NCBI RefSeq assembly: GCF_019263705.2
Contig: NZ_JADQDK010000001.1
Coordinates: 930,001 to 994,000, forward strand
DNA length: 64,000 nt
Source of the DNA: Pseudonocardia abyssalis
Lineage (GTDB): Bacteria > Actinomycetota > Actinomycetes > Mycobacteriales > Pseudonocardiaceae
Direction of reading: 5' to 3'
Positions 44,650-54,378 of this stretch are shown one piece after another. The notes under the pieces are model-generated. The model saw only the letters and a program-made list of their open reading frames with translations. It was not told where the DNA came from and did no database searches. How positions within the stretch are numbered: the stretch's first letter is position 1; every line of letters starts with the position of its first letter. Both the position numbers and the translations under genes were made by a program.

Positions 44650-45095
44650 CTAGAGCGTGGGCGGCGGTCGGAGGACGGCGTCGATGGCGGCGCGGGTGCG
44701 GTCCTCGGAGTCGGGCCAGAGGTGGGCGTAGGTGTCGAGCGTCTCCGCGGCGGTGGCGTGCCCGAGGCGGCGCTGCACGGTCTTGACCGACTCGCCGTGG
44801 CGGATGAGGAGTGAGGCGTAGTAGTGGCGCAGGTCGTGGAAGCCGGTGCCGCGCCGCGCTCCCGTGGCTGCGATGGCCGGGCGCCAGATCTGGTAGGAGA
44901 ACGTGGTGCGCCGGATGCCGCGTCCGTCGTCGTCGGTGAAGACCAGTCCGTCACGGTGGCGGACCGGGAACTGCTCCAGGTGGGGTGCGCAGCGCCCCCA
45001 CCACCCCGGGGAGCGGGACCGTGCGGTACGAGGCCGGCATCTTGGGCGGGCCGAAAAGAATGGTGGCCGTGCTCGATTCGACGGTCGGTCGGTGG
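44650..45095 (-). pseudogene. tyrosine recombinase (phage-type integrase), truncated and frameshifted
   Basis: Minus-strand remnant of an integrase C-terminal catalytic domain. Readable pieces are ATILFGPPKMPASYRTVPLP, then after a frame change HLEQFPVRHRDGLVFTDDDG, FHDLRHYYASLLIRHGESVK, TVQRRLGHATAAETLDTYAH and LWPDSEDRTRAAIDAVL up to a TAG stop. HxxR, LGH and the nucleophile Tyr (DTYAHL) are preserved. One extra C near 44987 (accccacctgg for acccacctgg) shifts the frame. Upstream of ~45,095 a stop appears and homology is lost, so the arm-binding and core N-terminal parts are gone. Confidence 0.8.
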
Positions 45096-45574
45096 CGGAT
45101 CTACGAGCTCCGACGTCCGCGAACGCCGCTCACGGCCTTCGGCCAGGGCGAGGCAGTTCCTCAGGCTCGGCAGGTTGTCGCTGCCCGTCCGATCCCGCCG
45201 GCGGTTGCTGAGCTTGCGGGTACCGCAGACCTCGATGCTCTCCTCACGAAGTACTGCCCAGGGCAGCGGCGGCAGTCCCGGACCAGGAACTGGGCCGACG
45301 GGGATTGGTGACCCGCTGGACGGGGTGGCCCATGAAGCCGCCTCGGTCAGATCCACTTGATGGCGTTGTCGGCCATGCCCGTCTGCGTCGGTGAAATGGC
45401 GCAGCCCGCCGGAACAGAGCCAGGTTCGACCAGAAGGCCGCATTGTCTTCGCGTGCGTCCGGACAATCTGTGGGCCAAGCTCGTTCCAGGATGACCTGTC
45501 GCTCATCGTGGAGGGGCTCCGTCCCGCTTCGTCCGCCCCGGTGACGCAAGAGGTACGGCGCCACGATGGGCGAC
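45096..45574. other. non-coding remnant between integrase and helicase genes
   Basis: No reading frame with recognisable protein character on either strand over ~480 bp; short open frames here look like chance. Probably decayed element DNA. Confidence 0.4.
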
Positions 45575-48500
45575 TCACTGTGGGTCTGACCCGGTCGGTA
45601 GTCCATCGGCGGTGCGGGCGAGTGCGGTGACGGCGTTGAGCCGTTGTCGGATCGACGGTCCGCGACGGCGGACCCCATAGGTGAGCGCGGTGTAGCGGTG
45701 GACCGTGTCGAGATCATCCCACCCCAACCGGTCGGCCACCCTGGCCATCACTGCGGCGAGCTCCGAGGGCGGGACGTGGTCGAACTCCCGCGGACCCAGT
45801 TCGCGGACCCTGACCGCTTCCTGCTCAGGTAGTCGGAAGGTGCGCGGCTTGATCCCGACCTCGCCAAGGGGGTCGTACTGGATCAGACGTCCCTGCCGCA
45901 CTGCGGTGGAGACGGCCCGGTTGAGCAGGCGTGCGATCTGCGAACCGACGCGCTGCCCAGCAGAGGAGCGCACATAGACGGAGTGCAGGCGATGCCCCAC
46001 AATCGGGCCCTCGGCGGCTACGATCTGTACGAGACCGTCGACGAGGTCCTGGCTCCTCGCCGATCCGACGGGAACGAGATCTCCGGAGAACGCCGCGTAG
46101 GGATCCAGTTCAGCCAGAGTAGGTTCCTCTGGCGTCGATGCGTGTGCCGCGTCGGCGGGCGAGACCGGCGAGACCGGCGACGGTTCCGATCGGTCGGCCG
46201 CCGAAATGGCGACAGGAATCTCGACCGTCGCCGGATCGTCATCAACATTGATCGGCATCGCGGGCTGATCAGTGAGGTCGGCGGGCGCAGGAGGTAGCCA
46301 TCCCGAAGGATGGATCTCCAATCCCTCCAGCTGTTCCCAGACAACAGCCATGGCTGACGCGGGATCGCGGACGAAATCGGATTCGAGGACGCGGACGAAC
46401 GTCCAACCGCACCGTTCGAGCTCCCTCTGGCGGGCCATATCGCGCTGGTGGGCCTCGGGCCCGTGCCAGAAGTCGCCGTCGCATTCGACGGCCAGGCGTG
46501 CGTGCGCTCCCACTACGACGAGATCGATGCTGTAGCCGAGAGCCGGGTACTGCGGAACGACGCTGTACCCGCGATCGGCAATCCGGTTGCAGACCCGCTG
46601 CTCGAACCGCGAGCCGAAGGGCTGGACGACCACGTCCTCGCGTACGGGCGCGGTCACGAACCGCTCGTCGTCGGCTGAGCTGCGGGCGGTGATGCCGTAG
46701 CAGTAGTCGAGCAGCTGGAAGCGCATGTCCTCCGGGTTGTGCAGGTCGGCGAGCGGCACCGAGTGGAAGACCCAGACCTGGTCCTTGGCCCGAGAGAATG
46801 CGACGTTGTACCGCTGCACGTACTGGGCGCTGGTGAGCGCGGTAATCCGACGGTCGGGTCCGGGTGCCGCGACCATCGACAAGAACATGACGTCCCGCTC
46901 AGAGCCTTGGAAGTCCGCGGCGTCGCCGCACCGCAGGTCGCGATCGACCCACTGCTGCGGCGACATCCGCTCGAGCAGCTTCTGCTCGATCGCCTTGGCC
47001 TGACCTGAACCCAGCAGCGAGATCACGCCGAAGGTGAGGCCGTCGTAGCGGGGGTCGGCGGCGCACTTCTCGAGCTGATCGACCAGGGCGTCGACCTCGG
47101 CCGGGTTCGTTCGGGCGGCCGAGGAGCCGCGCTCATACCCGTCGTGCACGAAGACCGGACAGATCGGTACGAGCCGGTCGGGTCCGAACTGGCGGACCGG
47201 GATCAGACGCACGCCGTCCGGCTCGTAGGCGATGCGATTGGAAAAGTTGATGATCTCCGGCACGCAGCGGCGATGTTCGGTCAGGGTGAGCATGCCGCTG
47301 AAGCGCATCTTCGCCTCGTCGAAGAGGCTGCGCTGCGGATCTTGCCAGGTGGAGCGGTACTGGTCGTCGTACAAGTGGTGGCGGGCGAGGTCGCGCAGTT
47401 CCTGCTGGTCGACGCCCACCGCGCTCGGCGAGACCTGGCGATCGTCACCGATGACCACGATGCGGGGAGCGAGGTACTGCAGGAACGTCGCCTCCACGCC
47501 CGCCTGCGAGGCCTCGTCGACGATGACGACGTCGAACATCCCGGGCTCGACGCTGAGCTGGTCAGCGATCCGGTACAAGGGCATGATCCAGACCGGGACC
47601 GCGGCACGGCATCGGTCGAGCGCAGCCCGAATCTCGGTACGCCGCTGCTCGCGGTACTTGCCGCCGGTCTTCCCGAAGCCCTTCACCAGGCCCGCGTACT
47701 GCTCGAGGCTTGCCCGCGACCGCTGGGTGAGGCGATCCGGACGGACGGCGTGGCCCCAGGCCCGCCTGGACGCGAGTTCCTGCACCTGCCGCCTGATCAG
47801 ATCTTCGATCTCGACGATGCGATGCTGGACGTCGCCGACATCGGTGCGCACGAGGTTGTCGATCCGAACTCCCGCCGCGGCCCACATCCAAGCCTTCTCG
47901 AGGTCGGCGAGGCGGGTCGGCCACAGCGGATCCTCGGGCATCCGCTCGATCGCGTCCGCCAGGTCGGGGGCCGCCGTCCACAGCACGTCACGAGCAGCAG
48001 CACGCGCGGCGCACATGGCCCGCACCTCGTGCAACCGCTCCAGGCGCAACCGCGCCGCGGTGTACGCCGCGGGGTCCCGGTCCGACACGGCAGCGCGAAG
48101 CTGGGCGACAACTGCTCCGGCGTCCGGGCGGCGGGCCACGTCGTCGATGTCGTCCAACACCTTCTGGATCGCGGCCCGCGCAGTGGTCTCCTGCTCTGCG
48201 CTCGCCACCGCAGCGGGAAGCTGCACGACCTCGCTCGTGGTGCGACCGTCCCGCCACACCGTGGGCGGCAGACCCGCGGCCGCGGAGGCTCGGTCCTCCT
48301 CGTGGAGCGCGGCACCCAGCCTGAGCAGTCGCTCCAGGAGCGCGTGGGTGTCGGCGTGACCGTGGAGTCGTTCGGTGACGTCGCCCGGGACCTCGGCCCG
48401 CGCGGCGGGCGCGGCCCGGTCGAGCGCGTCCAGCAACCGGTGGACGTCCAGCCAGCGGCGGACGGCCGTCAGCTGGTCGGTCGTCGTCGCAGGGACGCCG

Positions 48501-50704
48501 TCGACCCGCACCCGCTCGAAGAAGTCTGCGGCGTCCTTGACCGGGCGGGCGGTCAGCATCCCGATCCGTGGGGTGCCGTCGCCGCTCACCTTGATCTGGC
48601 CGCCCCCCGCGAGGTGCGTCAGTAGGTTCAGGGCGTGGGGGTCGAGCCCGCCGTGCGGCCCGCTCACCCGGACATCGACGACGACGCCCAGCTGGGACAC
48701 GACCTCTCGCAGGCGTACGAGGAGGGCTCCCATCCGGTCCCGATGATCGGCCCATCGCTGCGGTCGCCCGTCCAACACATCGTTCAGCGCCGCGTTGCGC
48801 AACCACGGTTCTGATCGACCGGCCAGCGCACCGGTCTCGGTGACCAACCGCGAGTAACGCTGCCCGAGCGCTTCGCGGTCGGTTGCAGGGAGACGTTCGA
48901 CCGCTGTGTAGGCAGGGTGGTGGGCGTACTGCCGCAGGCGGGCCGCTTCCTCCTGGCTCGTGCGCTCGACGCTGACCAGCGCGGCGAAGGTCCCCGCGTC
49001 CGGCACGGATCGGAGATCGACGAGCACGGACTGCGCCGCGGGCTCGTCGCGGATCAGCTCCTCGTCGAGCAGGGCGGCGTGCCAGCGTAGGACGTCTGCC
49101 GAACGCATGGGCGGTTGGTCGTCGGCAGGCGCGGCGAGGTCTTCGATCCAGCCGTGCTCCGCCCGCTCGTCCTCCAGCCGGGCAGCGATCGACGCGGCGG
49201 TCCCGGAATAGCCTGTGAAGGTCTTGTCGTCGACCTCGCGCCTACGGGCCTCGGCGAGTGTGTGCTGCAGGGACGCCCGCTGCCGGCGGAGCGCGTCGAT
49301 CCTCGTGAGGTGCTCGGTGATGGCCCGCCCCGACTCGGCCGCGTCGAAGTCGCCCGCTGCCGCGCCTATGCGTTCCACGGCAACCCGTAGATCGGACATC
49401 TCCTCCCGTCCGGCCCCCACGATGGCGACGGCCAGGGGTCGGATCGGGTCCGGGAGCTTCCCACGAACTTCCTTGAGGGCCCGGTCGGTCTGCGCGGTGA
49501 CCAGGACCCGCTTGCCCTGAGCGAGCAGGTGCGCGATCAGGACAGCGGCGGTATGGGTCTTGCCGGTACCGGGCGGACCCTGGATGAGGGTCTGCGCGTG
49601 GCTGTCGACGCGCTGGAGGATGCGCAGCTGCGTCTCGTTGACCGGCAAGGGCAAGAAGGGCTCGTCGTCGATCGTGACGAGAGCACCCGCCGCCGGTTCA
49701 CCGGAAGTGTCTACGGCCGGAACGGCGTCCGGATCGACGAGCGGTCGCACTCCGGGTGGGACCTGCCCACTCTCCTGGATCTGCGCGACGATCCGCCGGA
49801 AGACCTCGACCAGCCCCTGCTGCGATCGGCGGCGCAGGACGAGCGCGGGTGCGAACGCCCCGATCGGGCGGGGCGTGACCGGGGGAGGCGTCATGTCGTC
49901 GCGGTACTCGGCGTCCGCCGCGAGCAGGTGCACAACGCGTCGGGCGATCTCACCGGCGTGATCGGGGTCCAGCGGTGAGCCGGCGGCCTCCCGAGCCCGT
50001 TCCTGGACGGCGTTGATCGTGGCCGGGTCGCGGATCAGACCGGGGTCGATCATCTCCGTCTCGACCCGGGGTAGCTCGCCGCCGTCGTCCACTGCGACGA
50101 CGAGCCGCGCGGTGTCCTCGTCGAACGCGACGCGCACGGGCGTCGTGCTCAGGTGCCGGCGGAGAGTCTGACCCTGGCCGGGCCGCCACGCGAGCAGCCC
50201 GGTACCGATCACGGTCTCCAGCTCGTCCGGTCGACCGGACGCCTTGACGTAGGTCGCGAACAGCGCGGCGTACACCTCGCGGACCGGTCCGTCCCGCAGC
50301 TCTCGGCGCGCCCACTCCTCCCAGGGGCCGAGGTAGGTGGCGAACGCGTCCGCGATCTCGGGATGCTCGCCGAGCGGGTGGTTCTCGTCGTCGAGCAGCG
50401 CGGGGGCCTGTCGCGGATCGTCCACCCTGCCCGCGAGCCACGTGCGCAGCTCGGGACCGGGTCGGGGTGGTTCGACGGGTGGGATGCGGTCGATCGTGAG
50501 CAGCGAGCCGTCGGCAGCGGTGCCGTCGGTGGTGTACACGGCCGGGTGCTCAGGCAGCTCGTGCCACCAGTGCACAGCGCCCTCGGTGCGGTACGACTCG
50601 ATGTCCCGCACGATCGGCGCGCGCAGCTGCTGGGCCCTGCCGAGGAACGTGAACAACCGGACGGCGTGGTCGACGAGCGGGTCGGCTGCGGACGTGCTGA
50701 TCAC
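45575..50704 (-). CDS. giant SF1 helicase-nuclease (COG1112-like helicase, Vsr/DUF559-type endonuclease, winged-helix-like tail)
   Basis: A 1709-aa protein, by far the largest here. Domains in order: ~370 N-terminal residues of unknown type; Walker A QGPPGTGKTHTAAVL (~residue 375); ~650 residues with coiled-coil segments; motif II FDVVIVDEASQAGVEA and motif III VVIGDDRQVSPSA (~1060-1090); motifs near DFQGSERDVMFLSMV and YNVAFSRAKDQVWVF; then a PD-(D/E)XK/Vsr-like nuclease (~1360-1450) with SRFEQRV, YSIDLVVV and VECDGDFWHG; then an acidic linker and a DUF3320-like domain (EGPIVGHRLHSVYVRSSAGQ). GTG start with AGGAG 10 nt upstream. Less GC-rich than its neighbours. Probably nucleic-acid-targeting defence. 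Confidence 0.88.
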   Translation of the reverse strand: MISTSAADPLVDHAVRLFTFLGRAQQLRAPIVRDIESYRTEGAVHWWHELPEHPAVYTTDGTAADGSLLTIDRIPPVEPPRPGPELRTWLAGRVDDPRQAPALLDDENHPLGEHPEIADAFATYLGPWEEWARRELRDGPVREVYAALFATYVKASGRPDELETVIGTGLLAWRPGQGQTLRRHLSTTPVRVAFDEDTARLVVAVDDGGELPRVETEMIDPGLIRDPATINAVQERAREAAGSPLDPDHAGEIARRVVHLLAADAEYRDDMTPPPVTPRPIGAFAPALVLRRRSQQGLVEVFRRIVAQIQESGQVPPGVRPLVDPDAVPAVDTSGEPAAGALVTIDDEPFLPLPVNETQLRILQRVDSHAQTLIQGPPGTGKTHTAAVLIAHLLAQGKRVLVTAQTDRALKEVRGKLPDPIRPLAVAIVGAGREEMSDLRVAVERIGAAAGDFDAAESGRAITEHLTRIDALRRQRASLQHTLAEARRREVDDKTFTGYSGTAASIAARLEDERAEHGWIEDLAAPADDQPPMRSADVLRWHAALLDEELIRDEPAAQSVLVDLRSVPDAGTFAALVSVERTSQEEAARLRQYAHHPAYTAVERLPATDREALGQRYSRLVTETGALAGRSEPWLRNAALNDVLDGRPQRWADHRDRMGALLVRLREVVSQLGVVVDVRVSGPHGGLDPHALNLLTHLAGGGQIKVSGDGTPRIGMLTARPVKDAADFFERVRVDGVPATTTDQLTAVRRWLDVHRLLDALDRAAPAARAEVPGDVTERLHGHADTHALLERLLRLGAALHEEDRASAAAGLPPTVWRDGRTTSEVVQLPAAVASAEQETTARAAIQKVLDDIDDVARRPDAGAVVAQLRAAVSDRDPAAYTAARLRLERLHEVRAMCAARAAARDVLWTAAPDLADAIERMPEDPLWPTRLADLEKAWMWAAAGVRIDNLVRTDVGDVQHRIVEIEDLIRRQVQELASRRAWGHAVRPDRLTQRSRASLEQYAGLVKGFGKTGGKYREQRRTEIRAALDRCRAAVPVWIMPLYRIADQLSVEPGMFDVVIVDEASQAGVEATFLQYLAPRIVVIGDDRQVSPSAVGVDQQELRDLARHHLYDDQYRSTWQDPQRSLFDEAKMRFSGMLTLTEHRRCVPEIINFSNRIAYEPDGVRLIPVRQFGPDRLVPICPVFVHDGYERGSSAARTNPAEVDALVDQLEKCAADPRYDGLTFGVISLLGSGQAKAIEQKLLERMSPQQWVDRDLRCGDAADFQGSERDVMFLSMVAAPGPDRRITALTSAQYVQRYNVAFSRAKDQVWVFHSVPLADLHNPEDMRFQLLDYCYGITARSSADDERFVTAPVREDVVVQPFGSRFEQRVCNRIADRGYSVVPQYPALGYSIDLVVVGAHARLAVECDGDFWHGPEAHQRDMARQRELERCGWTFVRVLESDFVRDPASAMAVVWEQLEGLEIHPSGWLPPAPADLTDQPAMPINVDDDPATVEIPVAISAADRSEPSPVSPVSPADAAHASTPEEPTLAELDPYAAFSGDLVPVGSARSQDLVDGLVQIVAAEGPIVGHRLHSVYVRSSAGQRVGSQIARLLNRAVSTAVRQGRLIQYDPLGEVGIKPRTFRLPEQEAVRVRELGPREFDHVPPSELAAVMARVADRLGWDDLDTVHRYTALTYGVRRRGPSIRQRLNAVTALARTADGLPTGSDPQ

Positions 50705-50810
50705 CGGATGTGCTCTCCTGTCGAGGTCGGACACACCATGAGTACACGACGGCACCGACAGTCACAGATGCCCGAGTCGGAACTCCGCTGTCCGGGCGAC
50801 GGCGCCACGC

Positions 50811-51209
50811 TCATCCGGCTTCGCGATGGTGTGTGTACAGCGGCGCCATCGCTTCCATCTGCTCGAGTACGAGCCGGATGGCGTCGAGCTGCTTGTCCGG
50901 TGGGTACTTGTGCTTGATGAGCAACCGCTTGATCGACGATCGGAGCTTCGCCCGGACGTCATCGCGGACCATCCAGTCCGTCTTGACGTCTCGGCGCATC
51001 ACCGCGACCAGCTCCCGTGCGATGGTCGCCAGGACGTCCTCGCCCTGCAGCTCCACCGCCGACTCGTTCTCGCTCACCGCGTCGTAGAACGCCAGCTCGT
51101 CCTCGGGCAGCGGCGGGGTGAACCGTTGTCCGCGGTCGCCCTCGGCGGCGACCTCCTTGGCCAGGGCGATCAGCTCTGCGATCACCTCGGCTGACGTGAG
51201 CTGCTGATT
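50811..51209 (-). pseudogene. 3' fragment of a type I restriction enzyme R subunit gene (hsdR)
   Basis: About 130 C-terminal codons of HsdR: LTSAEVIAELIALAKEVAAE, DELAFYDAVSENESAVELQG, VAVMRRDVKTDWMVRDDVRA and KLRSSIKRLLIKHKYPPDKQ, the conserved HsdR C-terminal helical domain, ending at a normal stop. No helicase motifs or start codon remain, since the frame meets the panE fragment at ~51,210. It lies 106 bp upstream of the helicase-nuclease on the same strand, so the two were probably neighbours in a defence island before truncation. Confidence 0.82.
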
Positions 51210-51620
51210 CGTGTCGACCCGGGTGAGCTGCTGCGCGAGGCGGGACTCGACGTCGACTCCTCCGCGCCCGAGGAGTCCACCCTGCTCTGGCGCAAGCTGT
51301 GCTTCCTCGGCCCGTTCGCGCTGCTCACGACGCGGGCGATGGAGCCGATCGGGCCGGCCCGCGAGTCCGGGCCCGACCTGCTGGACTCCCTCGTCACCGA
51401 AGCCGTGGCCGCCGCGACGGCAGCCGGGGCGCGCGTCGACGGGGCGGCGGTCCGAGCCCGGCTGGGCGGGATGCCCGCGACGATGCGGTCCTCGATGCTC
51501 AAGGACGCCGTCGCCGGGGCCGTCCTCGAGCTCGACGCCGTCGCCGGTCCGGTCCTGCGGGCGGCGCCGGACGGCGCACCTGTCACCCGCGGGATCGTCG
51601 CGGAGATCGCGGCCCGCTGA
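51210..51620 (+). pseudogene. 3' fragment of a ketopantoate reductase-like gene (panE/apbA)
   Basis: The plus strand encodes the C-terminal helical domain of ketopantoate reductases: ELLREAGLDVDSSAPEESTL, LWRKLCFLGPFALLTTRAME, EAVAAATAAGARVDGAAVRA, ARLGGMPATMRSSMLKDAVA and GAVLELDAVAGPVLRAA. The N-terminal NADPH-binding half is absent. It begins exactly where the hsdR fragment ends, so an insertion or deletion event removed its 5' half. An internal ATG (51339) could allow translation of ~93 aa, but the product would not be an enzyme. Confidence 0.8.
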
Positions 51621-51986
51621 GGCACCCGGGTCCGGCCGTGCCGAGGTACGCGGCCCGGCGGGGCAGGTACCGCCGCGGGTCGTGCCGGCGCCGGACCGGG
51701 GCCGGCACCGCCCCGCAGCAGGCGCGCTGCCGGCCTCGATCGGCACCGGGTACCCGACGACCATGAGGCGGGCACCGCGAAGAACCCGGCCGGCAGCGGC
51801 GTGAACCCCGGCAGTGCGGCCGCCGGTGTGGCGGGAGCACGCGCCTGACGCCCCACGTCACCCGGCGGCGGACGACCTCCCCGGCAGCGTCGCCGGGTGG
51901 CGCCCGGGCCCGGTAGGTCCGACCGGCCCGTCCCGCGGGGACCTTCGCCGGTACCCGCGCCCCGCCACCGGGGACAGCCTGGTGCC
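51621..51986. other. intergenic region upstream of the phosphoketolase gene
   Basis: About 365 bp of GC-rich sequence with no recognisable gene. It should hold the promoter of the phosphoketolase-acetate kinase operon. GGGACC half-sites occur near 51,930, but I could not identify a convincing dyad or -10. Confidence 0.35.
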
Positions 51987-54377
51987 GTGCTGCACACCCC
52001 CGCGCCGACCTCGACCTGCGGTCCTGCCGAGCTGGAGCTGATCGACGCCTGGTGGCGGGCGGCCAACTACCTGTCCGTCGGCCAGATCTACCTTCTGGAC
52101 AACCCGTTGCTGCGCGAGCCGCTCGCGGCCGCGCACGTCAAGCCCCGCCTGCTCGGGCACTGGGGCACGACCCCCGGGCTGAACCTGCTCTACGCCCACC
52201 TGAACCGGGTCATCCGCGACCGTGACCTCGACGCCCTCTACGTCACCGGTCCCGGCCACGGCGGGCCCGGACTGGTCGCGAACGCGTACCTGGAGGGCAC
52301 CTACAGCGAGGTGTACCCGTCGATCGGCACCGACGAGGACGGGATGCGGGCGCTGTTCCGGCAGTTCTCCTTCCCCGGCGGTATCCCCAGCCACGTCGCC
52401 CCCGAGACGCCGGGCTCGATCCACGAGGGCGGCGAGCTCGGCTACGCGCTGGTGCACGCGTTCGGCGCGGTCTTCGACAACCCCGACCTGCTCGCGCTCT
52501 GCGTCGTCGGCGACGGGGAGGCCGAGACCGGGCCGCTGGCGGCGAGCTGGCACTCGAACAAGTTCCTCAACCCCGTCACGGACGGCGCGGTGCTGCCGGT
52601 GTTGCACCTCAACGGCTACAAGATCGCCAACCCGACGGTGCTGGCCCGCATCCCGGAGCCGGAGCTCGCCGACCTGATGCGCGGCTACGGCTACGCGCCG
52701 CACTTCGTGGGGGGTGACGGGGCGGGCGGTGAGGATCCGATGACCGTGCACGCGCAGCTCGCGGCCACCCTGGACGCGGTGCTCGACGACATCGCCACGA
52801 TCCAGGCCACGGCCCGCGGCGGGGGAGCGACGGTCCGCCCGGCCTGGCCGATGATCGTGCTCCGCACCCCGAAGGGCTGGACGGGTCCGAAGGAGGTCGA
52901 CGGGCTGCCCGTCGAGGGCACGTTCCGCGCCCACCAGGTCCCGGTCGCGCAGACCCGGACGAACCCCGCCCACCGCGCGCTGCTCGAGGGCTGGATGCGC
53001 GGCTACCGCCCCGAGGAGCTGTTCGACGCCACCGGGGCGCTGGTCCCTGAGCTGCGGGCGCTGGCCCCGCGGGGCACCCGCCGGATGAGCGCGAACCCGC
53101 ACGCCAACGGCGGGCTGCTGCTGCGGGACCTCACGATGCCGGACTTCCGCGCCTACGCCGTCGCCGTCGACCGGCCGGGGACCGGGTCGAGCAGCGCCAC
53201 CGGGGTGCTGGGCGGGTTCCTGCGCGACGTGATCGCGGCCAACCCGGACCGGTTCCGGCTCATGGGCCCGGACGAGACCGCGTCGAACCGGCTGCAGGCG
53301 GTGTTCGAGACGACCGACCGCGCCTGGGACGCCGAGACGCTCCCCGGTGACGACCACCTCGCCCCCGACGGACGGGTGATGGAGGTGCTCTCGGAGCACC
53401 TGTGCCAGGGCTGGCTGGAGGGCTACCTGCTGACCGGGCGGCACGGGCTGTTCACCTGTTACGAGGCGTTCGTGCACATCGTCGACTCGATGTTCAACCA
53501 GCACGCGAAGTGGCTCAAGACCACGAACCACATCCCGTGGCGGGCCCCGATCGCGTCGCTGAACTACCTGCTGACCAGCCACGTCTGGCGCCAGGACCAC
53601 AACGGGCTCTCCCACCAGGACCCCGGCTTCATCGACCACGTCGTCAACAAGAAGTCCGAGGTCGTGCGCGTCTACCTGCCGCCGGACACCAACACGCTGC
53701 TGTCGGTGGCCGACCACTGCCTGCGCAGCCGGCACTACGTCAACGTGATCGTCGCCGGGAAGCAGCCCGCGCTGACCTACCTGACGATGGACGAGGCGAT
53801 CGCGCACTGCACCCGCGGCCTGGGGATCTGGCCGTGGGCCGGCACGACCGACGGCGACCCCGACGTCGTGCTCGCCTGCGCCGGCGACACTCCGACGCTC
53901 GAGACCGTCGCCGCGGCGGACCTGCTGCGCACCCACCTGCCGCAGCTGGGGGTGCGGGTCGTCAACGTCGTCGACCTGATGCGCCTCGAACCCGACAGCG
54001 AGCACCCGCACGGGCTCCCGGGCCGCGACTTCGACGCGCTGTTCACCCCGGACAAGCCGGTGATCTTCGCCTACCACGGCTACCCGTCGCTGATCCACCG
54101 GCTGACCTACCGGCGCACCAACCACCGCAACATCCACGTGCGCGGCTACAAGGAGGAGGGCACGACGACGACGCCCTTCGACATGGTGATGATGAACGAC
54201 CTCGACCGGTTCCGGCTGGTCATGGACGTCATCGACCGCGTCCCGGGGCTGGGCGCGGCGGGGGCGGTGCTCCGGCAGCGGATGTCCGACGCCCGGGTCG
54301 CGGCCCGCGCGTACACCCGCGAGCACGGCGAGGACGATCCTGTGATCGCCGGATGGGTGTGGCCGGAGGGCGGCTGA
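51987..54377 (+). CDS. xfp: xylulose-5-phosphate/fructose-6-phosphate phosphoketolase
   Basis: TPP enzyme that cleaves xylulose-5-P or fructose-6-P with phosphate to acetyl-phosphate plus an aldose phosphate. The 796 aa are the normal length. Landmarks are [49 protein letters not shown], the TPP motif [30 protein letters not shown] and [23 protein letters not shown] start chosen at the conserved N-terminus ([19 protein letters not shown]). Acetate kinase follows 1 nt later, so acetyl-P is turned into acetate and ATP, a fermentative or overflow route useful at low oxygen. Confidence 0.97.
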   Translation: MLHTPAPTSTCGPAELELIDAWWRAANYLSVGQIYLLDNPLLREPLAAAHVKPRLLGHWGTTPGLNLLYAHLNRVIRDRDLDALYVTGPGHGGPGLVANAYLEGTYSEVYPSIGTDEDGMRALFRQFSFPGGIPSHVAPETPGSIHEGGELGYALVHAFGAVFDNPDLLALCVVGDGEAETGPLAASWHSNKFLNPVTDGAVLPVLHLNGYKIANPTVLARIPEPELADLMRGYGYAPHFVGGDGAGGEDPMTVHAQLAATLDAVLDDIATIQATARGGGATVRPAWPMIVLRTPKGWTGPKEVDGLPVEGTFRAHQVPVAQTRTNPAHRALLEGWMRGYRPEELFDATGALVPELRALAPRGTRRMSANPHANGGLLLRDLTMPDFRAYAVAVDRPGTGSSSATGVLGGFLRDVIAANPDRFRLMGPDETASNRLQAVFETTDRAWDAETLPGDDHLAPDGRVMEVLSEHLCQGWLEGYLLTGRHGLFTCYEAFVHIVDSMFNQHAKWLKTTNHIPWRAPIASLNYLLTSHVWRQDHNGLSHQDPGFIDHVVNKKSEVVRVYLPPDTNTLLSVADHCLRSRHYVNVIVAGKQPALTYLTMDEAIAHCTRGLGIWPWAGTTDGDPDVVLACAGDTPTLETVAAADLLRTHLPQLGVRVVNVVDLMRLEPDSEHPHGLPGRDFDALFTPDKPVIFAYHGYPSLIHRLTYRRTNHRNIHVRGYKEEGTTTTPFDMVMMNDLDRFRLVMDVIDRVPGLGAAGAVLRQRMSDARVAARAYTREHGEDDPVIAGWVWPEGG

Positions 54378-54378
54378 G

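Noticed and set aside
45391..45630. Possible 79-aa gene on the plus strand near the helicase 3' end
   Set aside because: No ribosome-binding site, no recognisable protein pattern, overlaps the helicase C-terminus antisense.
44650..51620. Intact type I restriction-modification system
   Set aside because: Only the last ~130 codons of hsdR remain; hsdM and hsdS are absent.
51900..51960. DosR-like box upstream of the phosphoketolase gene
   Set aside because: GGGACC half-sites are present but the spacing between possible arms is too long for the 14-bp core dyad.
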